Part shown: one piece after another, positions 45,762-55,535 of the stretch | How the letters are laid out: each line of letters starts with the position of its first letter | Position numbering within the stretch: position 1 is the first letter of the stretch | DNA from: JACNKV01 sp964388155 | GTDB lineage: Bacteria > Fidelibacterota > Marinisomatia > Marinisomatales > JACNKV01 | Direction of reading: 5' to 3' | DNA: 64,000 bases | Assembly: GCA_964388155.1 (NCBI GenBank) | Contig: CAYLYH010000001.1 | Coordinates: 62,001 to 126,000 of the forward strand | Notes under the pieces: generated by a model | Seen by the model: the letters and a program-made list of their open reading frames with translations, nothing else | What the model was told of the DNA's origin: nothing | Database searches by the model: none | Program-made: the position numbers and the translations under genes

Positions 45762-46763
45762 CTATTTTAACAGCACCATAGAGCGACTGTAAGATGTGTT
45801 ATCAGATTCAATTCGGCAGTGATAAATTCCGCTTGGCATTTTTCTTCCATAATGATTATGACCAAACCATGTAAATTTATAATTCCCTTGTTCTAATAAT
45901 TTGTCGCACAATGTCATCACTTCCTGACCTGCTGAATTATAAATTTTAACGGTAACATTCGAAGTTTTCTCAATGGTTACCGGAATTTGCGTCGCCGGAT
46001 TGAATGGGTTTGGAAAGTTTCTACCCACGCTAAAATGATTAGTATTAGTTGCATTTTCATCTGTGGCAACATTTCCATTAAATTGCAATACATTCAAGGT
46101 GTAAATCTCACTTTCATAGTCATAAAGATTATAGAGTATCTCTTTTTGCGGATCTGTGTCCATATTCCCCACATAAGGACCTGCTATATAGCCGTCAAAC
46201 AAATCACTTTCCCATTCAAGAGTGCCATCCAATGCATTATAAATTAATATTTTACTCGTATATGTTGAGGTTTCATAGTTAAAATCATTTATTCCCATGA
46301 TAATTTCTTCAACACCATCTTCATCAATATCATTCGAATCTAAGAAATATACTGTCCCCTGAAGTTCAGATGTTTCCCAGGCGGGATCCGATTCAAAGAT
46401 TGGCCATGCAGCTACTTTGCAACGATAAATTGGATCATAACTGGTTGAAATCATAATTGCAAACCGAACTCCATAATTTTCAAGTTCGTAAATCTCATAG
46501 ATATTTAAGTAATCATAGTTTGTATCTGTGATTTCCCAACTTGGTTCGTATGCATTATCCCCATCGAAAAAAGCAACATTATTCAACCATATCTTTACTA
46601 AATCTTTCGTCCCATCATCGTTTAGATCAAAATAAATAATTCCTTTCTCAGATGCATCTTGATTAACCTGCCATTCTAATGAATACTGGGCAGATAACAT
46701 CGTTGCTGCCATAAGTATTAATAGTATCGTTCTGGTTTTATTTATGTTTTTCATACGTTTCAT
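45762..46763 (-). CDS. T9SS-type secreted protein with acidic repeat domain
   Basis: 333 aa with a signal peptide. It has an FG-GAP/VCBS-like start (KGIIYFDLNDDGTKDLVKIW; LDSNDIDEDGVEEIIMGIND). The C-terminal sorting domain begins NFPNPFNPATQIPVTIE and ends MPSGIYHCRIESDN...SMVLLK. Likely exported through type IX secretion and anchored or released at the surface. The ATG overlaps the upstream stop (AAATGA), so it is coupled to the split beta-helix gene. Confidence 0.78.
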   Translation of the reverse strand: MKRMKNINKTRTILLILMAATMLSAQYSLEWQVNQDASEKGIIYFDLNDDGTKDLVKIWLNNVAFFDGDNAYEPSWEITDTNYDYLNIYEIYELENYGVRFAIMISTSYDPIYRCKVAAWPIFESDPAWETSELQGTVYFLDSNDIDEDGVEEIIMGINDFNYETSTYTSKILIYNALDGTLEWESDLFDGYIAGPYVGNMDTDPQKEILYNLYDYESEIYTLNVLQFNGNVATDENATNTNHFSVGRNFPNPFNPATQIPVTIEKTSNVTVKIYNSAGQEVMTLCDKLLEQGNYKFTWFGHNHYGRKMPSGIYHCRIESDNTSYSRSMVLLK

Positions 46764-47830
46764 TTCAATAATAGTCCTTTTTTAGTATGTTGGGTGTTAT
46801 TTGAAGTTAGACGAAAAAAGTAAATTCCGCTAGGAACATTTTCTCTGTTATTGTTTATCGCCTCCCATTTCTCGGTGTAGCTTCCTGCCGGAAGCACGTC
46901 ATCAACCAAGGTATTTACTAATCTCCCTGTGATGTTGAACACCTGCAATTGAATGTAAGACTTTTTTGGTATATTAAATTTGATGGTCGTCACAGGATTA
47001 AACGGATTTGGATAGTTTTGACTCAAACTGTATCCATCTGGTAAACTAATCTTTTGTTTTTGAATTATAAATTGTGCATCATTTCCAATTTTTATATTAG
47101 ACACCCCTTTCCCTGAAAGGTTAATAACATCGCCTGTTTTTTTATTCGTAAGTGTCCAGATTGATTCATCCATGATGTAGTACTTAAAATCTACCCATTC
47201 CTGATCACCTGATATTTCAAGTACGCTCTCGTCTTCACATACTTTCCACCCGCCTGTAAAACGAACGTCAAATACTCCCGGCGGCGGTTTGGGAGGTAAA
47301 CTATAACTAAGTCTATGTTCATCAGGGATATCCACTCCAAAGTACAATGTATTCCCATTGATGGTCATCGTATTCATCCCTGCAAGCTTGCTTGGCATTG
47401 ATTCGGTTTCTCTCATGACAGCAGTATTATTTATTGTGATGAATCCATCTCCATAACTTCGTAACCAGTACCCTTGACCAAGACTAATATTTTCTGCATT
47501 TGAATATCCGTTTAATCCAAATTGATAGATTGTTCCGGGGATTATAATTTCTTCAGGATCTACTATCGCGTCAATATTCACCGGATAAGATATGCCTGAT
47601 ATTAAATTCCATCCTTCTGTGATTGAGATTTCAATTTCATCCAAAATATCACCGGTAATTACATTTGAACCCTCATTCTCAAATCGAAGCCAATAACCTC
47701 TCCCTATATCCAATGAGTCCTCTTGTATATATTCATCAAAATAAAACGCATAGAGTGTGTTTTCAATGGCATCAGGGAATATGCTATTAGACGCGCAATT
47801 TTCACAGCCAACCGGAATACCAATTAAATT
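46760..47830 (-). pseudogene. 3' part of amber-interrupted surface protein (T9SS sorting domain)
   Basis: In-frame continuation of the gene at 47831-49066 after a single TAG. It carries a duplicated 'GYWLR' module: the first copy spans NLIGIPVGCENC to GRGYWLRFENEG, the second WNLISGISYPVNIDAI to GQGYWLRSYGDG. An Ig-like domain with NYPNPFNPVTTIKFNIPKK and VPSGIYFFRLTSNN follows. No ATG exists between the TAG and the first module. A TTG at 47713 with GAGG upstream could reinitiate, but the product would lack a signal peptide. I therefore read it as the downstream half of one gene broken by a nonsense codon. Confidence 0.7.
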
Positions 47831-49066
47831 CTAGTCTTGAAAATGCTCCATGGTTAATGTTAATTCTGAGTCATACTCAAAGGCACCGATATCAGGACTC
47901 TCACCATCGTAATCATCCGGCGATATGTCAATAACTTGCTGCCCTTGCCATTGATATTCAGTTGTTCCGGCATCGATACAAGGAGATGCTTCGAGTAGTG
48001 AATAATCTTGGTTTTCAAAGTTTGTAAACAGGGGATCTTCGTCCATATTTCCATCAAACCAATTTACCCATCCGCTATTATAGGTTTCAATTGTCGCCTC
48101 CCCTCCTTCAATATTGGAATAGGCTGCTTCAAATAACATAGCAGGTGAATCCGGCCAAAAACAAATCTGTGGTAAATCGTTATTTCTGATAATCGTGTTG
48201 ACGGACAAAACTGCAGATTGATTCTGAAGCATGATTCCACCGCCAACAATATTTGAGATATTGTCGACGAGTGTAACTTGGTTTAGCACCAGAAATGATT
48301 CTCCCCATGTTTTCACCCCACCACCCACATCTGCGGAGTTATTATAGATTGTAGTATTGTTCACCGTTACCGTAGCCACGGAAATCGACAGCCCGCCTCC
48401 GTTTGGTGATTCGTTATCATATATTTCCGCATGATTTATGACGGAACCCTCAGAATGTACAAGAATCATTCCTCCACCGGCATAAGGTGAATAATTCTCC
48501 AATACCTGTATATCCTCAAATATTAACGAGCAGTAATTCGTATATATTCCGCCGCCCTGACTTGTTTCTGTGCCAATTGCTGTGTTTGCTTTCACGGTGA
48601 TATGTTTTAATAAAGAAGATGAATTATATAACGCAATCCCACCTCCTCTTTCGGCAGTATTTTGATAAAGAACTAAATGTCGTAATATCGGGTTTGAATT
48701 AAGCACATATATACCACCACCGAAAATATAGGAATCTCCCTGAGTGCCGCTTCCATTTATTAATGTAAATCCCTGAAAAACTGATCGTGAATCTTCCCCA
48801 TTCTCAAACACGACAACAGAGCCATTTTGATCTCCGTCAATGATAGTTTCATTCTCTCCTTCTTCAGATAGCAATACTAAGTTTTTACCGTTGTAATTGA
48901 TGTTCTCAACATAAGTACCCGGTGAAACTAAAACCGTATCTCCATCTATTGCGGTATCAATTCCATTTTGGATGGTGGGTTGTTCAACCGGGACATGAAT
49001 TGTGGACCCTATAATGAATGTGATAAACAGAGCGAATAAAAAAGACCGACTAATTAAATCATTCAT
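47831..49066 (-). CDS. right-handed beta-helix surface protein, 5' part of interrupted gene
   Basis: 411 aa up to a TAG. A signal peptide is followed by a pectate-lyase-like parallel beta-helix: PTIQNGIDTAIDGDTVLVSP, then repeats GGGIYVLNSNPILRHLVLYQ, GGGIALYNSSSLLKHITVKA, GGGMILVHSEGSVINHAEIY. It ends with the family closing phrase SPDIGAFEYD. It lacks its sorting domain because the frame is stopped; the missing C-terminus is encoded directly downstream in the same frame. GGAG Shine-Dalgarno. Confidence 0.75.
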   Translation of the reverse strand: MNDLISRSFLFALFITFIIGSTIHVPVEQPTIQNGIDTAIDGDTVLVSPGTYVENINYNGKNLVLLSEEGENETIIDGDQNGSVVVFENGEDSRSVFQGFTLINGSGTQGDSYIFGGGIYVLNSNPILRHLVLYQNTAERGGGIALYNSSSLLKHITVKANTAIGTETSQGGGIYTNYCSLIFEDIQVLENYSPYAGGGMILVHSEGSVINHAEIYDNESPNGGGLSISVATVTVNNTTIYNNSADVGGGVKTWGESFLVLNQVTLVDNISNIVGGGIMLQNQSAVLSVNTIIRNNDLPQICFWPDSPAMLFEAAYSNIEGGEATIETYNSGWVNWFDGNMDEDPLFTNFENQDYSLLEASPCIDAGTTEYQWQGQQVIDISPDDYDGESPDIGAFEYDSELTLTMEHFQD

Positions 49067-49138
49067 TATGATTCTCCGTTTTTATTAACAAATGTCTTGC
49101 GGAAGAAGACTTCCGCAAGACGCAATTTACGACTATTT

Positions 49139-49492
49139 CTATTTACAACAGCCCTTGTGAGTTGATTTTTCCCAGAATTTGAATTTCCACCCTCCGGATT
49201 TCTTACTGTGACCACATTTATCGGCTTTTTTGCATTCAGCCGGGTTTTCACATTTTTTTCCCTCGTGAGGACAATCTGTTTTTTTACACTCATTAGGATC
49301 TTCACCTTTTTTCCTTTCATGCGGACAATCAGCTTTTGTTGCTTCAGTACCATTCTGATCTTCTGCATTCACGACTGCTGTCTTTTGGCATTTTCCTTTT
49401 TCGAATCCGCCTTTTTTACAGCAGGCTTTTCCTTGAGCACTCATCAATGATATACTTAGTATCAACGTCAGTAGTATTGATAGTTTCTTCAT
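49139..49492 (-). CDS. secreted Cys/His/Lys-rich metal-binding-like protein
   Basis: 117 aa with a signal peptide (MKKLSILLTLILSISLMSAQ). The mature part contains CCKKGG, three CPH-type repeats (CPHERKKGEDPNECKKTDCP...) and a terminal HKGCCK. Probably binds soft metals in the periplasm, judging from composition and from the adjoining metal efflux genes. No named family. A shifted overlapping frame (49066-49368) is a shadow. Confidence 0.7.
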   Translation of the reverse strand: MKKLSILLTLILSISLMSAQGKACCKKGGFEKGKCQKTAVVNAEDQNGTEATKADCPHERKKGEDPNECKKTDCPHEGKKCENPAECKKADKCGHSKKSGGWKFKFWEKSTHKGCCK

Positions 49493-49514
49493 CTTTTTTT
49501 CCTTTGTTATTTTA

Positions 49515-49889
49515 TTAATTTGCCAATCTCATCGGCAAGAGTTTCATCCCACATTGATCGCAGGTTCCGGGTTTATCAGATCGAATGTGGCTGTGCATCA
49601 ACATCGGGCAACCATAATAGTCCATCTTTTCTTCCGATGTTGTCACACCTGCTACCAATGTCATGCCGCATTCTTCACATTTCCCGGCTTCACGGCTGCG
49701 AATATGCTTATGACTTTCCATCGGACACGTGTAATAGATTAACCGTTCCTCATCTTGATTTTGCACTTCAGCCATTTTAGGACATTTATGCCTATCTTTC
49801 TTTGCAACTTCAGTACACTCTTTTTTTCCTCCGCAACCGGCAATCAATATAACTGCACTGATAAGTAGGATTGTTTTTGTTGTTTTCAT
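49515..49889 (-). CDS. lipoprotein with two heavy-metal-binding (HMBD) domains
   Basis: 124 aa. Lipobox AVILIAGC, then two copies of the YHS-like heavy-metal-binding domain: YYTCPMESHKHIRSREAGKC with ECGMTLV, and YYGCPMLMHSHIRSDKPGTC with QCGMKLL. The CPM...H and CxxCGM ligands are intact in both. Likely a periplasmic metal chaperone or buffer for the CusCBA pump encoded next to it. Good Shine-Dalgarno (AAAGGAAAC). Confidence 0.82.
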   Translation of the reverse strand: MKTTKTILLISAVILIAGCGGKKECTEVAKKDRHKCPKMAEVQNQDEERLIYYTCPMESHKHIRSREAGKCEECGMTLVAGVTTSEEKMDYYGCPMLMHSHIRSDKPGTCDQCGMKLLPMRLAN

Positions 49890-49917
49890 CGTTGTTTCCT
49901 TTTGTTGTTTATTCGTT

Positions 49918-52900
49918 TTATTGAGTTCTGTTCAATTCTCTTTCTTTTACCATAGCATAAATAATCGGTACAACAAATGTTGTCATAATTGCAAAGACCA
50001 TTCCTCCAAAGGATGGAATCGCCATAGGGATCATTACATCTGCGCCACGTCCTGTAGATGTAAGAATTGGCATTAATGCCAGTAAAGTTGTGGCTGTTGT
50101 CATCATGGCAGGTCTAATTCGCCGCATTCCGGCTTTAACAGTTGCTTCTCTGATTGCATTTATCGTAGTCGGATTCTCTTCATCAAACTGTTGCTCTAAA
50201 TATGTACTGATTATAACACCGTCATCAGTCGCAATTCCGAATAATGCCAAAAAACCAACCCAGACAGCTACACTCATATTCACCGGATGCATCCGAAATA
50301 AATCTCGTATGTTTTCTCCAAATAAACTGAGATTTAAAAACCAATCTTGGCCATATAACCAAAGCATGACAAAGCCGCCGGACCATGCGACAAATATCCC
50401 GCTAAATACGATTAATGTAGTAGATGCACTCTTGAAATGAAAGTATAGGATTAAGAAGATAAGTACTAACGCAACAGGTAAAACCACCGCCAACTTTTTT
50501 GAGGCTCTAATCTGATTTTCATAAGAACCAGCAAACGTAAAACTCACTCCGGCGGGTACGTTTAATGTACCATTATCAATGAGTAGATTGAAATACGATT
50601 GAGCTTCTTCAACCACATCCACTTCTGCCCATTCACTCAGTTTATCAAACAAAACGTATCCAACGAGAAACGTATCCTCACTTTTAATTACTTGAGGTCC
50701 TCTGACATAATTTATTGTCGACAACTGTCCCAACGGAATTTGCACCCCGCCCTGTCCAGGGATCAATATCCTGTCCAGAGATTCCATGTTACTACGGTAA
50801 TCCCGTAAATACCGAACCCGAACGGGGTAACGCTCACGTCCTTCTACTGTAGTGGTAATGGGCATTCCTCCAATCGCAACTTCGATGGCGTGCTGAACTC
50901 TCTGTAGAGGAATTCCATATCGCGCAATGGCACGACGGTCAATGTCAATTTCCAAATAGGGTTTTCCAACGATTCTGTCCGCAAAAACCATGTCGCTTTT
51001 AACACCCGGGACATTTTTTAAGTGTTTTTCCAATTCCAGTCCGAAAGCATCGATTGTTGACAGATCAGGTCCTTTTATTTTTATCCCCATCGGTGCTCTC
51101 ATTCCGCTTTGGAGCATCACCAGTCTGGCAGAAATAGGCTGCAGTTTCGGTGCTGATGTCGTTCCGGGGATTTGTGCAACTTTCACTAGCTCATCCCAAA
51201 TATCATCTGCGGAGCGAATATGCTCCCGCCATTGTCGAACGCGAATTCCGTTTTTATCCAATCCGTATTCCGATTTATAAGCAATGATGGTTTCTACCAT
51301 GCTCAAAGGTGCGGGATCTAAGGGCGAATCTACTCTCCCGATTTTTCCTACTACCGATTCTACTTCCGGTACGGAATACAACGCTTTATCCAACAGTTGC
51401 AAGACGTCGATGGTTTCTTCCATCCCTGCATGTGGCATGGTGGTTGGCATATAAAGAAATGATCCCTCATCTAAGGGCGGCATAAATTCCTTACCAAAAC
51501 CGGGAAAGGTGTGGCTCATGGCTGTAAACGGACGTGTAGAGCGGATAAACTCCGGCATCCAACTGAATATTGAACCAAAACCTAACCAAACGACTAGCCC
51601 AAACGTTATCACTAAAGCCGGCAATGAGAGTGCTTTTCGCTTATGATCAAGCGCCCAACGAAGAATGGTTGGATAGATCTTCGTAAACCCTGTAATTGCG
51701 GACATGATCAGGGCGATAAGAAATCCTGCAAACAGAAAATTCAAAAAGAACACTTTTTCTAATCCTAATGGTGACCATGTGGACGATAAAATAATGACAA
51801 CCATGAGGACAACAATCCCGTTTCCTAACCATGGTATTCGTTTAAACACGGCGATTTCTATGTTGAATCGTTTTTTCTTTTTCCCTAACAATAGATATGC
51901 CATCACTGGCAAAATGCATAAAGCAATTATGATGGATGCAATGAGGGCGAATGTTTTCGTGTACGCCAAAGGTTTAAAGAGCTTTCCTTCTGCGCCGATC
52001 ATCGTGAACACCGGCAGGAAGCTAATGACCGTCGTGGACACGGCCGTCAGCACCGCCCCTCCGACTTCGGAGACAGCCTTGAAAATAATGTCTTTTGTTG
52101 CTTCTTTCGCCTTTTCAAGATGCTTTAAGATATTTTCCGTTACGACAATACCCATGTCTACAATGGTTCCAATTGCAATCGCAATCCCGGATAATGCGAC
52201 AATATTTGCTTCCACTTTAAAGAGTTTCATGCCGATAAATACCATGAGAACCGTCAATGGAAGCATGCCCGAGATCAGCAAAGACGTCCGAAAATGCATG
52301 ACCATGACCAAAATGACGACAATCGTGATCAGAATTTCATCCCGCAATGCATGATTCAGTGTATTCAGAGTTTCATAAATTAACCCTGTCCTGTCATAAA
52401 AAGGAACAACGGTTACTTGACTCAATGTTCCGTCGGCGAGAGTCTTTTTAGGCAGCCCCGGAGCGATTTCACGTATCTTGTCTTTTACGTTCTTAATTGT
52501 TGCCAGTGGATTTTCACCGTACCGTGCGACGACCACACCGCCAACAGCTTCTGCACCTTCCTTGTCCAGCACGCCACGACGAAGCGCGGGTCCAAGCGTC
52601 ACCTGGGCAATATCTTTAATATAAATTGGAATATTGTCTAGCGTTTTTACGACGGTAAATTCTATATCCTCCAAGGATTTGATGAACCCCAATCCGCGCA
52701 CCATATACTCCACGCGGTTGATTTCCACCGTCCGAGCACCGACGTCCAAATTGGATTGACGCACGGCATTAAATACTTCGGTCAATTGTATGCCGTGTTC
52801 ACGCATCGCCATCGGATCTACATCAATCTGATATTCCTTTTGAAACCCGCCAATGGATGCCACTTCTGACACACCATCTGCCGATTGAAGCGCGTACCGA

Positions 52901-53445
52901 ACCGTCCAATCTTGCACGCTGCGAAGTTCTTCTAAATCCCAGCCACCTGTTGGATTCCCGTCTTTGTCGCGGCCTTCCAATGTGTACCAGAAGATCTGCC
53001 CTAACGCTGTGGCATCTGGACCTAAAGCCGGCGAAACACCAGTAGGTACCGTCCCGCCCGGCAGAGAATTGAGTTTCTCCAAAATACGTGAACGTGACCA
53101 GTAAAAATCCACTTTCTCATTGAAAATGACATAAATTGTGGAAAATCCGAACATTGAATATGAGCGGATGGTTTTCACGTTTGGTATTCCCAACAACGCG
53201 GTCGTCATGGGATATGTAATTTGGTCTTCGATATCCTGCGGACTTCTTCCCGGCCACTTTGTAAAAACAATTTGCTGGTTTTCACCGATATCCGGGATGG
53301 CATCGACCGGCACCGGGTCTCGCGGTAAGTCGCCGAGGTTCCAATCGAATGGCGCAACCATGATACCCCATACCACAGCTGCGATGAGAAGAATCGCTAC
53401 GATTAAAGAATTATCGAGAAAGTATCGTATTATTTTATTTAACAT
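49918..53445 (-). CDS. cusA: heavy-metal RND efflux pump inner-membrane subunit, CusA/CzcA type
   Basis: 1175 aa with the 12-TM RND layout. Landmarks: WGIMVAPFDWNLGDLPRDPV, WPGRSPQDIEDQITYPMTTA, GIAIAIGTIVDMGIVVTENI (TM4 with the proton-relay Asp), EFMPPLDEGSFLYMPTTMPH and FLALFGIATDDGVIISTYLE. It exports Cu+/Ag+ or divalent metals from periplasm and cytoplasm using the proton gradient. Longer than E. coli CusA (1047 aa), owing mainly to inserted hydrophobic and loop regions around 530-640. Metal specificity is not settled here. Confidence 0.95.
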   Translation of the reverse strand: MLNKIIRYFLDNSLIVAILLIAAVVWGIMVAPFDWNLGDLPRDPVPVDAIPDIGENQQIVFTKWPGRSPQDIEDQITYPMTTALLGIPNVKTIRSYSMFGFSTIYVIFNEKVDFYWSRSRILEKLNSLPGGTVPTGVSPALGPDATALGQIFWYTLEGRDKDGNPTGGWDLEELRSVQDWTVRYALQSADGVSEVASIGGFQKEYQIDVDPMAMREHGIQLTEVFNAVRQSNLDVGARTVEINRVEYMVRGLGFIKSLEDIEFTVVKTLDNIPIYIKDIAQVTLGPALRRGVLDKEGAEAVGGVVVARYGENPLATIKNVKDKIREIAPGLPKKTLADGTLSQVTVVPFYDRTGLIYETLNTLNHALRDEILITIVVILVMVMHFRTSLLISGMLPLTVLMVFIGMKLFKVEANIVALSGIAIAIGTIVDMGIVVTENILKHLEKAKEATKDIIFKAVSEVGGAVLTAVSTTVISFLPVFTMIGAEGKLFKPLAYTKTFALIASIIIALCILPVMAYLLLGKKKKRFNIEIAVFKRIPWLGNGIVVLMVVIILSSTWSPLGLEKVFFLNFLFAGFLIALIMSAITGFTKIYPTILRWALDHKRKALSLPALVITFGLVVWLGFGSIFSWMPEFIRSTRPFTAMSHTFPGFGKEFMPPLDEGSFLYMPTTMPHAGMEETIDVLQLLDKALYSVPEVESVVGKIGRVDSPLDPAPLSMVETIIAYKSEYGLDKNGIRVRQWREHIRSADDIWDELVKVAQIPGTTSAPKLQPISARLVMLQSGMRAPMGIKIKGPDLSTIDAFGLELEKHLKNVPGVKSDMVFADRIVGKPYLEIDIDRRAIARYGIPLQRVQHAIEVAIGGMPITTTVEGRERYPVRVRYLRDYRSNMESLDRILIPGQGGVQIPLGQLSTINYVRGPQVIKSEDTFLVGYVLFDKLSEWAEVDVVEEAQSYFNLLIDNGTLNVPAGVSFTFAGSYENQIRASKKLAVVLPVALVLIFLILYFHFKSASTTLIVFSGIFVAWSGGFVMLWLYGQDWFLNLSLFGENIRDLFRMHPVNMSVAVWVGFLALFGIATDDGVIISTYLEQQFDEENPTTINAIREATVKAGMRRIRPAMMTTATTLLALMPILTSTGRGADVMIPMAIPSFGGMVFAIMTTFVVPIIYAMVKERELNRTQ

Positions 53446-53460
53446 TGAGTCAACTCCAGA

Positions 53461-53690
53461 AAGGGGTTAAAACCCCAATTTCGTTGGTTTATCCACAATC
53501 CCCGCCCTAAAGGACGGGGTAAGTAATTAATCGTATCTCTAATAATTTCTGCAATTACCCCATCCTTCCCGCCTGCCTTCTTTACTAATTTCAAAATATG
53601 GCGGGCAGGTAGGGTGGGGTATAAAGTTCGATAAACGATGGGCTTCCCGCCTGCGCCAAATCTTTGGCGGGCAGGTAGCCCAACATGATC
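53461..53690. repeat. cluster of REP-like hairpins between cusB and cusA
   Basis: Four palindromes in 230 bp: GGGGTTAAAACCCC (53463-53476); CCCCGCCC-TAAA-GGACGGGG with one mismatch (53500-53519); a long imperfect hairpin with arms around 53556-53580 and 53600-53621; and another at 53640-53681. The last two share the core CCCGCCTGC ... GGCGGGCAGGTAG. The 101-aa open frame across it is a by-product of the repeats. It interrupts an otherwise tight cusC-cusB-cusA operon. Confidence 0.75.
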
Positions 53691-53740
53691 TTTTCTGAGT
53701 AGACTCATGTATCCTGATTTTTTTGATAGCATTGACACAG

Positions 53741-55534
53741 TCATTGCACTCCATAGGTTTTCTGTAATTTTATGTTTATTTGATCAATATCAAGTTCAAT
53801 TTTATCCAAAACATCTCTTTTAAGTGGAACATGGTGAAGATGCTGCAAAGCTTGAATGATGCTCTCATAATAAGAATCAATGGATTCCAACCGATTCTTT
53901 GACTTCATTTTTTCTGATATAAATCCAACCGCTGTTAATGCTTCTTTCGCCTTGACTGTATTTCCTTTTTCAAAGGCAGACTTCGCCATTGAGAATGCTT
54001 CGAGTAGCGGTTCTATATTCATCTCATCTCGCTTAGGATGTGTTTTTCCGTTTTCCATTTTTCCACCATGATTATGCCCCGCCCCCGACGAACCGCCCTT
54101 TGGATTCATCATACTTAGCTTGGCGGCAATTTGCATCGCGCTGTCAATCTTGAAATTCCCCCGAACAACGACCTGCTCACCTTCACTGAGTCCGGATTTC
54201 ACGATGTAGTGTTCTCCTACCCGCTGACCTAAAACAACCTCACGTCCTTTAAAAATAGGTTCATCGCCGGGTAGTCTAACATACACAATTGCACGTTCAC
54301 CGGTTCTAAGAACCGCTGTCGCCGGAATTAACAGACTCTCGTGTTGATGATCTGCTGTGTTGACAATCCCTAGTGATTCTGATTTCACTAAATCCATTCC
54401 GCATACATCACAGATTCCTTGATGATTATTAACAATCTCAGGATGCATAGGACAAATCCACTTCCCTGCTAACTCCGGATTAATGACTTTTCCGTTTCCG
54501 TCTATGACTGCATGTATATTTCCATGGACAAACATTCCGGGTTTTAACAATCCATTTGAATTTGACACATTTATCCTCACCTTTACCGTTCGGGTTTTTT
54601 CATTCAGAATCGGATCGATAAAGGAAATTCTACCTTCAAATATCGTTCCGGGAAGTGATTCGGTGCTAAAAGTGACTGTTTGACCAAATGCCAACCACGG
54701 GATGTCACGCTCATACGCTTCTAATATCACCCAAACGCGACTCAAATCTGCAATGGTGTAAATCGTTGTGCCCGTTTTAACATAAGCACCTTCTACCCCA
54801 TTCTTATTAATGACAACTCCCGTCATCGGGCTATAGACTGTAACGATATTAGATGGCTTATCCATGGTTTCTATCGCTTGAATTTGCTCATCCATTAATC
54901 CCATTAATCTTAATTTTTCTCGTGTGGCTTCCAGGGTTGTTTCCGCGGTTCGTAGAATTAACGAAGATTGACTTCTGTTACTATCCATCAGTTTCCGGGC
55001 TTGAATTAATTCTTCCTGCGCAGAATATAATTCGGGGCTATAAAGTTCTACCATGTGGTCACCTTTATTCACCGTAATTCCCGTGTAATCAACGAACATT
55101 CGTTCAAGTCGTCCGGGAAACCAAGCTGTGATGTTACTGATGCGCGTTTCATCCGTAACAACTTTCCCTGATAGACGGATATTCATTTTAGCTGTTCCGT
55201 AGTGAACAGGGACCGTAGTAATCTCGGCCAATTTTACAGCATCTTTCGAAAGTGATAACTGATTGGAACTCAATCCGTCGGAATCGGATACCAATGGAAT
55301 TAAATCCATAAAACAAATGGGACATTGCCCCGGTTCAGGCAACCGAACGTTTGGGTGCATCGAGCATGTCCAAATTTCTGCTTCGATTTGAACGGTAGTT
55401 TGTCCGTGGTTGGAATGATTAACCACCGGACTTGAAATCCACCATCCCAAAAGAAACGCCGAAACGATAAAGGTCACGCTGACAGTATTTAACGATTGGA
55501 TGATTGTTTTTATTTTCTTGAAATATTTTTTCAT
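53741..55534 (-). CDS. cusB: CusB-type efflux periplasmic adaptor with two metal-binding domains
   Basis: 597 aa. An N-terminal membrane anchor (TFIVSAFLLGWWIS) is followed by HMBD-1 (WTCSMHPNVRLPEPGQCPIC, residues about 55-75). Next come the adaptor hairpin and lipoyl/beta-barrel domains (VELYSPELYSAQEELIQARK; VYSPMTGVVINKNGVEGAYV), then a second HMBD in mid-protein (WICPMHPEIVNNHQGICDVC) and a C-terminal membrane-proximal domain with a GxGHNHGG His patch. It links CusA to the outer membrane channel. It follows cusC by 1 nt. Confidence 0.93.
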   Translation of the reverse strand: MKKYFKKIKTIIQSLNTVSVTFIVSAFLLGWWISSPVVNHSNHGQTTVQIEAEIWTCSMHPNVRLPEPGQCPICFMDLIPLVSDSDGLSSNQLSLSKDAVKLAEITTVPVHYGTAKMNIRLSGKVVTDETRISNITAWFPGRLERMFVDYTGITVNKGDHMVELYSPELYSAQEELIQARKLMDSNRSQSSLILRTAETTLEATREKLRLMGLMDEQIQAIETMDKPSNIVTVYSPMTGVVINKNGVEGAYVKTGTTIYTIADLSRVWVILEAYERDIPWLAFGQTVTFSTESLPGTIFEGRISFIDPILNEKTRTVKVRINVSNSNGLLKPGMFVHGNIHAVIDGNGKVINPELAGKWICPMHPEIVNNHQGICDVCGMDLVKSESLGIVNTADHQHESLLIPATAVLRTGERAIVYVRLPGDEPIFKGREVVLGQRVGEHYIVKSGLSEGEQVVVRGNFKIDSAMQIAAKLSMMNPKGGSSGAGHNHGGKMENGKTHPKRDEMNIEPLLEAFSMAKSAFEKGNTVKAKEALTAVGFISEKMKSKNRLESIDSYYESIIQALQHLHHVPLKRDVLDKIELDIDQINIKLQKTYGVQ

Positions 55535-55535
55535 G

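Noticed and set aside
47702..47713. Independent TTG start for the 3' half of the split gene
   Set aside because: GAGG precedes it, but the product would begin inside the first GYWLR module and lack a signal peptide, so an interrupted single gene is the better reading.
49066..49368. 100-aa frame overlapping the Cys-rich gene
   Set aside because: Shifted shadow of the gene at 49139-49492, which has a signal peptide and ordered CPH repeats.
53439..53744. 101-aa open frame between cusB and cusA
   Set aside because: It reads through the REP-like palindromes (sequence such as YLPRPLGRGLW is a repeat by-product) and overlaps the start of cusA.
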